Positions 39,789 to 52,266 of a stretch of DNA of 64,000 bases are shown here, one piece after another (position 1 is the stretch's first letter; every line of letters starts with the position of its first letter). A program made the position numbers and the translations under genes. The stretch lies in assembly GCA_017163975.1 (NCBI GenBank), contig JAFFSR010000004.1, forward strand, positions 2,232,001 to 2,296,000, read 5' to 3'. Origin of the DNA: Anastatus disparis. Lineage: Eukaryota > Arthropoda > Insecta > Hymenoptera > Eupelmidae. The notes beneath the pieces were generated by a model that saw only the letters and a list, made by a program, of their open reading frames with translations, was not told the DNA's origin and made no database searches.

Positions 39789-42700
39789 ATTAAATAGAAA
39801 AATGTTGTCAAATTTTCCTCAGTATATGAAAAAATTAATGTATTTTAATAAATTTTTAACCTTTTTTTTCAACAGATATATATTTTTGACGTTCTTTCTA
39901 ATAATATGTAAATGATAAATTATAAATAATATCTTAATATTCAGGTTCAAAATATGCTCCTTTAATCATTATACTCTCGAAAGAAAAAAATATGATTTCA
40001 TGCTATACTTTTAAAATAAAAATTTACAGCATTTCTTGGCAAGGTACGAGTTGTACACCTAATTATTTTACACAATAACATTTGTGCATAAATAATTTCG
40101 AATAATAATTGTTCACAATATACTTCAAATATTGCACATGCAGAACATTTCTTGAAGTAATGTCATGCTCATATAAAAACTTAATCATTCATTAATAGTC
40201 GGAAAAGTAACTTTACCTTAAGCATAACAATCTAATTAAAGAATCCTGAATAATTTTTATTAATGCGATAAAACTGTATTTTTCTAACAAAATCAAAACA
40301 GAAGAAAATTACTCAAAATTTCCCAATGAAAAAACTTCCATTATTACTAGAGTACATGGAAAAGTGATGATAAACACTGCCTATCACCTAACGACAATTA
40401 AGACCTATTAATTTTTTCCAACAATGTATTGAAAAAAAAAAACCCGAAACGAACAATGAATGATTTTCCAAGCGATCAATAGTCAATTTTAATTTCTTTT
40501 CTTTCCTTTTTTTATCTTTAAAGTAAAAAACGGAAGAAAACGACCTTTTTACAGAGAAAAATGAAACAGTCTAAAGAGTAATAATAAAAAAAGAGGAAAA
40601 GGAAAAAAATTAACAGAGAAAAGACACTTTAATTAATAACAATTGTAAGAAACAGAGAGTAAAAGTAGTACGCGATAATTAGCAGGAACAGTTCGTTGTA
40701 TTATATATAGTACAGTAACAGATCAATGAAGAGCTTTAGGCTGTCGATTTCGAAGAAAAGCTTATAAGACTCAATCAGGCAAAAAAGAAACGAGCTTTGA
40801 AGAAAAAGAAACTTGCAATTAGCTTCGATTTTTTTCTTCCTCTTTTTTTTTGCTTTTAAAAACCCAAGCAGAAGACGTTTAACGCCAGATTAAATCCTAT
40901 TTCTTTTCCTTTCTCTTATTTTTTTCTTTCTTTTTTTGGCATTTGTATAGCAGAATTTGCAGGAATGTTTTATTGATCTACCTTTTTTTCTCATTCGTTT
41001 ATATAAGATTTTTATTTGAATATTGATCTGTGAAGCGTTCGATTAAACGCGTAAGTATTATCAGGTCTTTTAGGAAAAATATTATTTTTTTTTTAATTAT
41101 TTTGATTTAAAACATAGAGAACTAAATGAATCTAATATTGAAAATAATGAGAATCCATCAAAATAGACTTAATTCGATACTTCGGATACTTCGTCGTTTT
41201 TACTTAATTTTATTCATGAAAAATATTTTTCGCAACCTAAAAATACAGGAAATATTTTCATATAAATTATATGCTTCATATAATTGAATTAAGATTAGCT
41301 TATTATATTTTTTCTCTGCTTTAATAAAGCGAATTTACAATTCCAATTGAAATCTAAATTTGAAAATTTATGAAAAAATCTTAGAATTGAACATAATATG
41401 TGCATTTATAAAAAGATTTAATAAACTTTTCTTACTTAATAAAACGTACACTTTACAATTCACAGTCGAAATATATATTTAAAAATTTATGAAAAATCCC
41501 AAAATTGAATGTATAGTGCACACTTTGAAAAAATTTAATAAAATTTTCTAATATTCAAAATCTCTTAAGTATAAATTCACTTTTACGATCTCACCAACTT
41601 GAATATTAATTTCCAAATGAACGCGCAATTCCATTGATGTCACATCATATAAATGCACATAAAAATCTCAAATATTATGCGCTAAAATACAGCGATCAAA
41701 CATCAGAAAAAAAGTACTCGCTAATTATATACCGTACAATATTATAAGCTTTGCAAACAACAACAAAAGCTTTCAATACATTTTGAAATAATAATTAATC
41801 CTGTGGTGAATAATTAGTCTCATCCCTTGACCCCCCCCCTTCACGTGCTCAACTTGACATTTAATATTAATCAATCATTTAATTATACTATTAGCACACA
41901 TATATTTAGATCATAAATTAGGTTATAAATTTGCTAATATGGATCATCATTAATTTAAATAATTTATAACGAATCCTTGAAAATATTAAATAAATATTGT
42001 TTTAATGTACATTAAGTTTGGTCATTTTATTAAAATTATTAAATTTATTACTATTTAATTTGTGTGCTCTTTTGTAAAGCGATGAATTTCATTTGAAATA
42101 TTTCCAATTTAAAGGTATATTGAAATAAAATTCGCCAGTTTTGAAGCTTTTGGAATTTTCAAAATTTACATTCATAGAATTTATAACATTTATTCATTGA
42201 AACTATTTTCTATGTAATTATTAAAAATTAATTATGAGATGTCACTTAATTAATATTAGCATAAACTATTGAAAGAAAATTATTAATAAAATAATGAAAA
42301 ATAAATTGTTAATATTGAAATTTGATTTTTTAATGATAAAAATCATCTTATTTTATTTAAAATATAAAAAAATCTTTACAGATAACTGTTTGACCATACA
42401 CCGATAATAAACTAACTTATACAAAAGTTTAGCATATTGCAACAGCAAGCATATCTGAAAAGTAACGTCTAGCGGGAAAATATATAGTTGACATAAGTAC
42501 TAAGTTTAAAAATCTCATTTCTTGGCAGATAAAATCAACGCATCGTGCAAAATTTTCTAAAAGGGTAGGGAAAATTCGTCGTCGTCGAGACGAAAAGTAA
42601 CGACCTTGTGAAAATGATACACGTGTATATATGTGTATACATAAACCTGGCAATGCTTCTTTCTCTTTCCCTCAATCTTTGTTTAGATTGCTTTTTAAAT

Positions 42701-45700
42701 AAATCGACTTAATAGCCAAGTCGTTGGTCAGTAACGTGTCGCCGGTACGTTGGTACGTACACGTATCACATTTATTTAATTTTATTATTTTTTTCATCGT
42801 TTTACGTGGTGAAAAAATTAATTAAATTATTGTTTAATGATTTACTTAAAATAAAAGTTCACAAAACCATTTATTTTTTGTTCTCATGAAATAATTATTC
42901 CGTTCATTTGCAAGAAAAAAATAAAGTGAAAAAAGTTATATGTGAAGAAGAAGAAAGAAGAAGCAAAAAAGGGTTAAAATCAACGTCTACCTCTAAGTAA
43001 ATAGCTACAAACTGGTAAGATATCCATTTGATTACTTGAGAAAAGTTTCAGGTAGCTTGTAAAACATTTATTATTTGTTTCTTAAGTAAAGTATCTTTAT
43101 TAACGTTAAATTAAATACTCTTTCTTTTTCTACCTAATATATACACAATATAAAAAAAAAGAGAAAAAATGTAAAAGAGAAATATGAAACATTCAGCGGA
43201 TAAATAAGACGAGTTATTGTTTTATCATTATCAATTGTGTTTATAAAAACGTGCAAATTTTAATATTTCAATTTTAACGTTCGTAAAATTTCATTATTTC
43301 CTGTTATTTACGCATAATTTATTTATGTTTTCCTTTTTTCAAAATGGTAAACAATAACGATTTGATTCGTCATATTGAACACAAACATTTTTATTGAATT
43401 TATGCACTAATTTTGAATAATACAAAAAGGATCGATAATTAATTAATGGTTCTTTTTTTATATTAGAAATGTTTACCAATTGTACATATGACAAATGTGT
43501 ATACGTGCATGTGCGAGAGCTCGTGAGTTTATCGAACAATAGTAACAAAATTTTTCATTCTTCGATCGTAAAACTTTTGTCGAAGAAAAAGGAAAATCAG
43601 AATAAAAAAAAGAGAGAGAGAGAAAATAGAAAAAAAAATTTGCGACTCATTGTGCAACGTAACAAACAGTTTCCGGGTATTTGTTCGCAAATCGAATAGA
43701 CACCCATATATCGTATATATCTCTAAAAACTTTTTCTCCTATACATATATATAAACGACGTTGAAATAAGACGAAAAATTTAAAGTACAATTGCACAGCT
43801 TGAGCATATGGAATTCACGTATTCTTATTTACGTTATTACAGAATATTTTTCTGAATAAAACAAAATTTCATTGATGGAAGAATAGAAAATTGTTTTTTT
43901 TTTATATGTGTTTATTTAAAATTTTTACAAACCTCACTTCAGTTCTGAAATCATTTTTTCTTTTCTAGTTTATTTGAAAAAATATTTTTTTATAAGATTA
44001 TTCTTTTTTTGCAATGTTCGTAGTTATTGAAAAGTTGCCACTGACTAAATCACTTTGTTATTTAAAATACTACACTGATTATAACTGTTGAATAAGAAAA
44101 TTATGCAAGTGTTAATTCATGTCAGCAAAAAAAAGACAAATATGTGCGATTGAAAATAAAGCTTCAAATAATAGAAAATTTAGTCTTCAAATGTAAGCGC
44201 AAAACAAAATAGTTTTAAATATAATATTTTATTCAAGCATTTAAAAAATAAAAAAAAAAATAATAGAAAAATGATTTTTCCAAATATTAATTTATCACAT
44301 TAATTTATCTTTTAACAAAAAATAATTGCTCGAAAAATTGAAACAAAATGCGAAACTATTTTTAACCGTCGTTCATCATACTTACATGATTTTCAAGATA
44401 CTACACTCGATTGCTCAACAAGTACATAAACCCGAAGAAAAGAAAAATCAGATTATTTTAGTGCTAAGTCAAATTATTTCCTCTCGAGTTGTTGCATCCT
44501 TTATATACGATCTAAGATTAAAACTTTTACCTTATAATAATAAAAAAAAGAAAAATAGACGACTTTAATAATTAAGATTTATTCAAGTTAATCTAACCTG
44601 ACGTCTGAAAATCGACTAAAAATGTTAAGGAAAGGCAAATTTCTTTAAAAAAAAAGCCTGAACGAAGAAGAAGCATTAGATCATTTGTTAATCGAGGCGT
44701 GCATACGTACACGAAGAGAGTTGAGCGAGAAAGAGAGTAATTTACACTATGCCATAGTGAACAAGTTTCTATTTATAGTTTAAACTAAGAAGGAACTTGG
44801 CCGAGAAAAGAAGCTTATATACGAAACACGTGGTTCTTTTTTAAAAGTGCACAACTCACTCGTTTCTATTTATATATGTTGTACGTGCAAAATATAGTTT
44901 TTTTCCTCTTTTCTCTCTTTACACACGTTTATATTACAGTATGTGAAAGTAATTAAAATTCATAATTTTTTCTGTTTACGATGAAAAGAACTCGAGCTTA
45001 TATGTCTAATTTTGTGTTTATTCATGTGATATTTATTAAATAAATAGTATACGTGAATATAAATACTTTTTGAAAACATTAAAAGCCGTCGATGAAAAAA
45101 CAAATATTTAAGTTTTTATTTAATTTAAGTACAATTTATTTATTGTAATTTTATATTACGAAATAATATTTGGCTTTAGACTTATACGAATTTGTCGTTA
45201 CTATTTGAAATGAAAAAAATATAGTGATAGTGTTATGATGCTTATATAATAGAAAATTTCGAAAAACATTAATTGTTTTTTAAGACAATGCATTTGTGGG
45301 TCACTGGATGATTACTTTAAAGTGATTGATATTAAACCCGATTATACATGAATTGTATGATTTTAAGTAGTAATAACAGAGTTGTTCCGCCTAAATGTGC
45401 TTACTTCCCTTATAAAGTTGAGCTAAAATTAAGATTTCTATGTAACCTCAGACAGCAAAGTAAATTGTATTCATTTTTGCAATCGAACCACGAAATGTCT
45501 TGATTACCACAGTACCATAATGAAATGGGCTAGTCTTTGTGGTCTAGTGTTCAAATGTGCTATCTTCACAGGACAACCGAAATGTGTTACTTTTTGCGGC
45601 TAGGATTACGCTGAATACTGCAAAATAACCCAATATTCGTAAAAAATGTGAAAAGTGTTAGTTCTCACCTAAAAATTGAAATGAAAATACGCGCATATAG

Positions 45701-45774
45701 ATATTTTCACACAGAATTTTTCTATAAAATTTACAGTTAATTTCTGTAACAGAATTGCAGTCACATTTTTCCTT
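39786..45774. other. AT-rich DNA, no gene seen
   Basis: Contains purine/pyrimidine-rich patches (40490-40930), a run of C near 41830, a GC-richer island with CGTCGTCGAGACG at 42540-42760, and TGTGCTACTTT-like short repeats around 45395-45600. No splice-linked or homologous coding segment was found. Confidence 0.6.
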
Positions 45775-46277
45775 GGTAGTTCTATTGGTTTTTCACTTTT
45801 CTATAGAATTTTTTGAAATTGAAATATGTTGTAAATTAAGATTTACATTTTACAATGGTATTTTGATTTGGGTGGATATCCACCTTCATCTTTTAGATAT
45901 TTTAGTTTAAACTTTGCTGAATTTAACATGAGAGTATATGGGCGAAGCGCTTGAAACGTAACATTTTATAAGATTGTGTAAAAAGTTTTTTATAGATTTC
46001 AATTCAGATCTCAAGGATTAAAATGGTACCTTGTAGATTATAGCAATCGACCCTCAATTCCGAAATAAAAGGAAAATAATGTCCTTACTCTATATTAATT
46101 TACACGTAAACATGCTGTCTTACAATTTGCATTGTGTATACTTACAGATTCTGCGCACAAACATGTTTTTGAATTATTGTGCAAACACAGAACTCAACCA
46201 ATTTCTCTTTCGTATAGTGTGAATTTGTAAGAAACATATTATTTCACAATGAGGACCACTGGACCAATAGAACTACC
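45775..46277. mobile_element. possible 500-bp TIR element
   Basis: GGTAGTTCTATTGGT at 45775-45789 has a perfect 15-bp inverted partner at 46263-46277. The interior is non-coding. No target duplication is resolved, so the assignment as a DNA transposon is tentative. Confidence 0.5.
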
Positions 46278-46507
46278 TTAATTATTGTGATGATATCTTA
46301 TAAAATTTACAAAGAGGCGTTGTAAAAGTTTTTGCCACTACGATTCACTGTAGTAACAAAAAAAATGATTGGACAAATTTTTAATTTTGTTGATACATCA
46401 AATAACATTTAGAGACACGTATTTATAACATAACCTAAAAATATACGATTTTTGATTATTTAAATGCCGATAATCGTAATTTTCGTTGAAGAATTCTAAG
46501 TCTGTAT

Positions 46508-46862
46508 ATCGACGGTCCCGGGGAAGAAGGTGTTATTTCATTTTAGGTTGTAGAGATGTGTCATTTCAATTTTGGTTGAAGAAAGATGTTATTTCTGAAA
46601 AAAAATGTCATTTTATTTTGTGTTAAAAAGAGGCTTGTGTTTCTTAATTTATATATTTAATTTATTTATTTAATTCATTATAATTTTGTAATTGATTAAT
46701 TTCTTTTGGGGTCTACTACATGATTAAATAAAAAATTTCTTTTAACATAACACTTTTCTTTAAATTAAAATAAAACGAAAGCTCCTTTTTAACCAAAAAT
46801 GAAATGACACCTTTCTATAACCAAAAATAAAATGACACCTTCTTCTTCGCGACCGTTGAATA
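46508..46862. mobile_element. 355-bp foldback element C with internal sub-repeats
   Basis: Left arm ATCGACGGTCCCGGGGAAGA... and right arm, read inverted, ATTCAACGGTCGCGAAGAAG... match for about 75 bp. Each arm is itself built of a 26-28-bp direct repeat, GAAGGTGTCATTTCATTTTT plus GGTT, with two to four copies. Confidence 0.8.
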
Positions 46863-49388
46863 TAATAGTCGGTACATAGTACAGTATATATATAGTTTTA
46901 TGTACACGTGTACTTACTTTGTATATATTGTGACCAATTGGAGGATATATTGAACTATAAAGCCCTTTACTTTCTTCTTGAAATCTTTGCTCTCTAGAGT
47001 TCCGAAGAGAAAAGGAAAAAAAGTATCCATAGTGGACGTCACTTCCGTTCAAGAGCTCATCCTCTATTTTTTTTTTTCTTTTTTTCATCTGTTTTGTAAA
47101 AGAAAAGAAGAGAACTGCTTTCTATTCCCTTTGTGAAGGTTTTTTTTTTCATAGATCTTTTGCTTTTACCCACTTGCATTCTTTGCTCTTTTATATGTTA
47201 TATATATATATATATATATATTCCATGTCCTCAATTTCTTGCTGAACAGATATTGAAATTGAATGTATTGTCAATTTACATTATTCTTCGTAATCTCAAT
47301 TTGAATGATATCTTTGTTTTACATTTAATCAATAGTTTTTAATTGAAAATTTTTAAAAATTTAAATAAAGCAATTATTCAAAAGAGTGAACTTTTTCAAA
47401 ATTATATAAAACTTGTAATTAGTTCAAGTACGAAAATTTCAAGTACAAAATTACATTTTTAATTATGGAAATAAATTAATTGCAGTATTTCGTGAAGAAA
47501 TTCATTGTTTTTTTAATAGAATTAAAAGAAAAGTTAATTTTTTTAATTACAATTGTAGAAAAATTTAAATTAAGACTGCGCAGAATAATTACTCCAATTT
47601 TTTAAAACTTACTCCACGGCAAATTTGTATTTTGTCGCTTTTAATGAAACAAAGTAAACAAAACCATCAATAAAGAAGTTTTTAAATATAATCATTTACT
47701 TTTTAAATTGTTTATTTTAAAAAAAATATTTATAAAAAAAATTTTAAACATTTTTTATGAATGAATTAAAATATTTTTTTTAAGGAAATGACGTCGAATT
47801 GTAAAAAAAAATCTTAAAATTAATTATATTTTACTAATTTTAAAACTTTTCTAATCCACAATAATAATAAATCCTAGTACAGTTAAGCAGAACAATTAAA
47901 ACAAATCTTAAAGTATTTTCTGAGATACATAAAATTATCGAAACGATGTTGGAACATTGGAAGAAATATGTACCTTTTTCACTGCAGTAAGAGAACATTC
48001 TCAGTAGTATAAATCTGCAAAGGATACATTTTCGTACAGTCGAATGAATTTATTTTTGTGTATAATGAATCAAGGAAAGGAAGAGCAACCAGTTTCGAAG
48101 TCATGGTGGCGCCGATTATATTCACATTTAGTTTCTATTAATATTTAGTTAATAAGTTTTGATTCTTGTATAAAATTTTTTGGATCAAGCAGACTTCTAT
48201 TACATCATCAATGTGATATGATATAGCATGTATTTTTTGAAGATTTAGATTATTAAAAATCAAATATATACCTCTTTTGTGTTACATAATTATTTTTTAA
48301 TGAAATAAAATAGAAAAGATTTTATGTGAATTAATTAAAGAAAATTTGACAAAATTTACAATTTTCTTCATAAACTACTTTAAAATTTTAACTGAAATTT
48401 TCTTAAGTAATTCGACAAAAATTTAACTTTGAAATTAGTGACAAAAATATGCTTAATTTATAATATCAAATAGTAAAAGCTTGTCTTACAATGTTATCTC
48501 ATAGGCTTTTAGACCTTAAAATGTACGAGCACGAACACTTACAGAAATAATTTAAAATCTCTTTGGGAATTATTTGGCAAGTCTTTCTCGTCATGCAAAT
48601 GTTGATTAAAATAACAGGATTCATTAGGATGGATTTGTCTATATCAACTTGGTCTCGCGCATAATAATTTTATGGTTAAAGAGCAAAACTCTTAATTTAC
48701 ATTTCTAGGCACGCTTTTGTTCTCACAAACACGCGTTTTATCACTGTGCTTGGGTGTAAAAGCTCAGAAAACATTTTCTTCAATGACTCTATTTTTCGCT
48801 CATTGTATGTGGAGCTTTAAGATTATATAATTAATGTTAAAATGGAATTAAAAACTATTGAGGAAATTTTTTACCATATTTTAGTTGCTTTAATTTAATA
48901 ATAAAATAGAGACTAAAAGCATGAATAAAATAAAAAATCGAGATTTTTTTATTTATAATTCTTCAACTTCTGCAATATTGCCAAAATAACAAACTAAAAG
49001 AGCAAGCAAAATTATGTAATAAGCTTTAACTCTATCTGATACAAATCCTCCTATAAATAAGATTTTATAACAATGAAATCTCAAACCTTTAAAATGTAAA
49101 TTCGAGTTGTAAATAAGCGAATTGTTACAAGAGTATAGTTTTTCATATTTGCAATTTAAAGTGGACTTGAATTTTGGTAAACCATCTACTAAACGCCAGG
49201 ATTACAATTGATATATATGCGCATTTTCAAATCTTTTATTATCATTTGAACTAATGTTACAATGCAGAAGAACAAATTTAAAGAAAATGCGATTTAAGAT
49301 AGTTCTGCAGGTTATGAGAATATAAACATACACTTAAATTTATCAGTGTCATAAGAATATATAATACCAATTTTATATAAAATAATAA
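46863..49388. other. AT-rich DNA, no gene seen
   Basis: A (TA)n run of about 12 units at 47197-47221 and short AT-driven frames only. Nothing else recognised. Confidence 0.6.
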
Positions 49389-49570
49389 GAGGTCGTCAGT
49401 GGCTCGTTTGGTAGAGTGAAGGATTCGTAATCTCGAGGTTCCGCGTTTGAATCCCGCTCTCATCCGATTTATATAAGCACCACTGTACGTTATGTGTGAT
49501 TTGCTCACCAACACACTGAGAAACCTACGTCGTTAATTAATAGCATTAATACAGCAACGTTAAAAAAAAT
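49389..49570 (+). mobile_element. tRNA-derived SINE, copy 4
   Basis: Starts GAGGTCGTCAGTGGCTCGTT (A box), then GTTTGAATCCCGCTC (B box), the body with CACCACTGTACGTTATGTGT, and ends CAGCAACGTTAAAAAAAA. TTCGTAATC in the anticodon position. Confidence 0.88.
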
Positions 49571-52062
49571 TTTCTTTCAAGTTTTTATACAAAGAATAAA
49601 GATATGATTGTCCAAATAAGATATTTATAAATGATCTTAGACTTTAAATTTTTATTTAATTTTAATAAACCAAATCTTATCTTTTTTTAACACTTTTAGT
49701 GATTGGTATCCAAGAAAATTTTGCAATGATTTTTGTGTAAAACTTAGAGAATATAACAATTTTCGTTAATCCTTTCAGGCCTGAATTTTTATTTCTTTAT
49801 TTAGTTCTAATAACCATTTAACGGTGATCAGTGTTCATTTAATGTGCAATTTTTGCAATAAAAAATTTGTTTTTCTATTTAAGTTTACACAGTTTCTATC
49901 AAGTATGTAATGATTTGAATCCCTAATTTGAGATCGAAAATAGTTTATTTTAAGCTAATCCATATTTTTATTTCAAATTATTTTTACTTACTTTTGCAAA
50001 ATTTAAAAAAAAAACAAAAACCGTCAATGTATATTATAATGTAGATTGGGTCTAAAAAGGTTAATAAAACGAAAATAATATCTAAAAAATTACGAAACTA
50101 ATTTTGTACATTCTTCATATTGTTTACTTTGTCAAATATAAAATTAATATTATCCGTACATTCTTGTAACACTGATAAAGTCAAGTATCTTTTTTTACCC
50201 CTATTATTTATAGTACAACCTTAAGTTAACATTTTTTAAAAGTGCAAAACGGGAAACCAGTTAAATTTCAGTTCAAATTTGAAAGTAAATTAACTGTTTG
50301 CGTAACCTTTCAAAAATTACATTTTATCAAATTCTGCTAAATTTTTCTCTTCTGAAATTCTTCATTATATTCAACATTTTTTTGTGTGTTTTCCCTGGGT
50401 ACTTCTAATTTTAACGAGTCTTTATTTCCCTCCATATTTTTCCGGAGTTAAAGCAAACGGCCACGCATTCACGGTTCATTAACGTGAAATTCAATAGCGA
50501 ACTTGTAGCGAATGTAAAAGAAATATTTTATAAGCACGCCTATAGCTTGGCAATAGTTTTTTATCTTTTTCTGTAGGAATGATGCCAAATAATTTTTTTT
50601 TCTTTCTTCTTCTACACAATGCACAATATTTGGAAATCACAAAAGGAAATGTTACACTTTTAGTTTTATTTGCGTCTGGTCATTTTTACAAAGCTAACAA
50701 AAATATATTTGTGAAATATAATTTTGTTACAATTATTTTTTTTTTTATATATGTATATAATGGATTCTGTTATAAATTATTAAACTTTTATTATTTATTC
50801 TTATTGTTTACAAAATAATTTATATAATAAAATCGGTTTATAACTCAAGCTGTGAAATCAAATATCTTATTGGGACTATAAGAGACTTCATTTCCGATCA
50901 AGTAAAGAATTATTGATCAAACATGTTTCTAAAAGGTATTCTAATGTAGCATTCTTTAGATATTGTATTGTTACCAATAGTGAATTTTCATAGATTTTGT
51001 AAGATATTTTATAATTTTGTTTACTTGTCTCTTTAAAATATATTTAGTTTTGAAAATTTTTTTTACTTGTTTGTTTAAAATATATTTATTGTTGATAACA
51101 ATTCTATAGATTTTTTTTATCTATATCGTTTACTTGTTATCGGCAAGTAAAAAAAATGCATAATGGATTCAGAATTTAATCGCAGTATACAATGTTCTAA
51201 CATTTTAAAAATCTTTGCTTTGTTTTTTTTTTTTTGAGTAACGAGTTGAAAAAAATTTATAACAGTTCAAGTTTGTTTTAACTGCACTATACAGAGCTTT
51301 CAGTTCACTATCGTATTTAGGTCTTTTCATGTACTTGATTTAATTTGTGAAAACAAAAATTTGTAATAAATATTGACATCAAAACAAAATTTTTAAGTAT
51401 CCCAGTAAAATTGTTATTTGTTTTTAAGAAGAAAAGTGGCAAGTTACGTGCTCGAAACATTGGACTTGTAATACAAAATTTTGTAATTACATGATGGTGA
51501 CCTCTTAAAATCAAATATTTTTTCCTAGAAGAAAGTTTTTAATCTATTCTTTTAAAACCAACTATGTTTACATTGATTATATTGAAAATAAGATCACGTC
51601 ACCGTTTCTATTATGAAATAATGATGGGTAGAAGTTTGAAGCCAGAAATTCTGTCGCCAAAATAAAAGCTTTCTAAGTGGTTGAAAAGCTAAAGCGCTCT
51701 TAGATTATAAATCAAGGCACTACATTCGAATTCCCATGCATAAATTATATGAATTAATCATTAATTAATTGTTTAAAATTCTCATTCGTCTCTATATTCA
51801 AATTATATGAATTTCTAAAAAACTTCTATAATTTATTCTATTGTATTTTTAATATAAAAATAAGTTCATCAAACATATATTATATACTTTTTGACTGTAT
51901 TCTGCCATTTCAAAATTCTTGAATAAAAATAAGAGAACCAAAAAAATTATTCATTACGGTCATGTAACTTTGAAATGACAGCAAAAAAAGGAAAACTGCA
52001 ATGACGGTAACTATGTATGAATCATATACCCTATTACTCTACCTTAAAACAAATCAATCAAA
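49571..52062. other. AT-rich DNA, no gene seen
   Basis: A degenerate tRNA-like head may lie at 51670-51740 (GCTAAAGCGCTC...CATTCGAATTCCC), possibly an older unrelated SINE. No gene is seen. Confidence 0.5.
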
Positions 52063-52266
52063 GAGGTCATCAGTGGCTCATTTAGTAGAGCGATGGATTC
52101 ATAATTTCGAGGACTCGAGTTCGAATCCCGGTCTCGGCCGATTTTATACATACACCACTGTATACGTTACATGTGCTTTGTTCACAAAGACACTGACTAC
52201 CTCCGTCGCTAATTAGCATCGCAATGATAGTATAAATAGAGCAACGTTAATAACATTAAAAAAAAT
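52063..52266 (+). mobile_element. tRNA-derived SINE, copy 5 (best preserved)
   Basis: A clear tRNA-like head, GAGGTCATCAGTGGCTCATT...GAGTTCGAATCCCGGTCTC, with anticodon-position CAT, followed by the full body and GCAACGTTAATAACATTAAAA at the 3' end. It defines the family length, about 200 bp. Confidence 0.9.

Noticed and set aside
52063..52140. Functional tRNA genes at the SINE heads
   Set aside because: The anticodon and acceptor stems do not pair properly, heads continue into a shared body, and seven dispersed copies exist.
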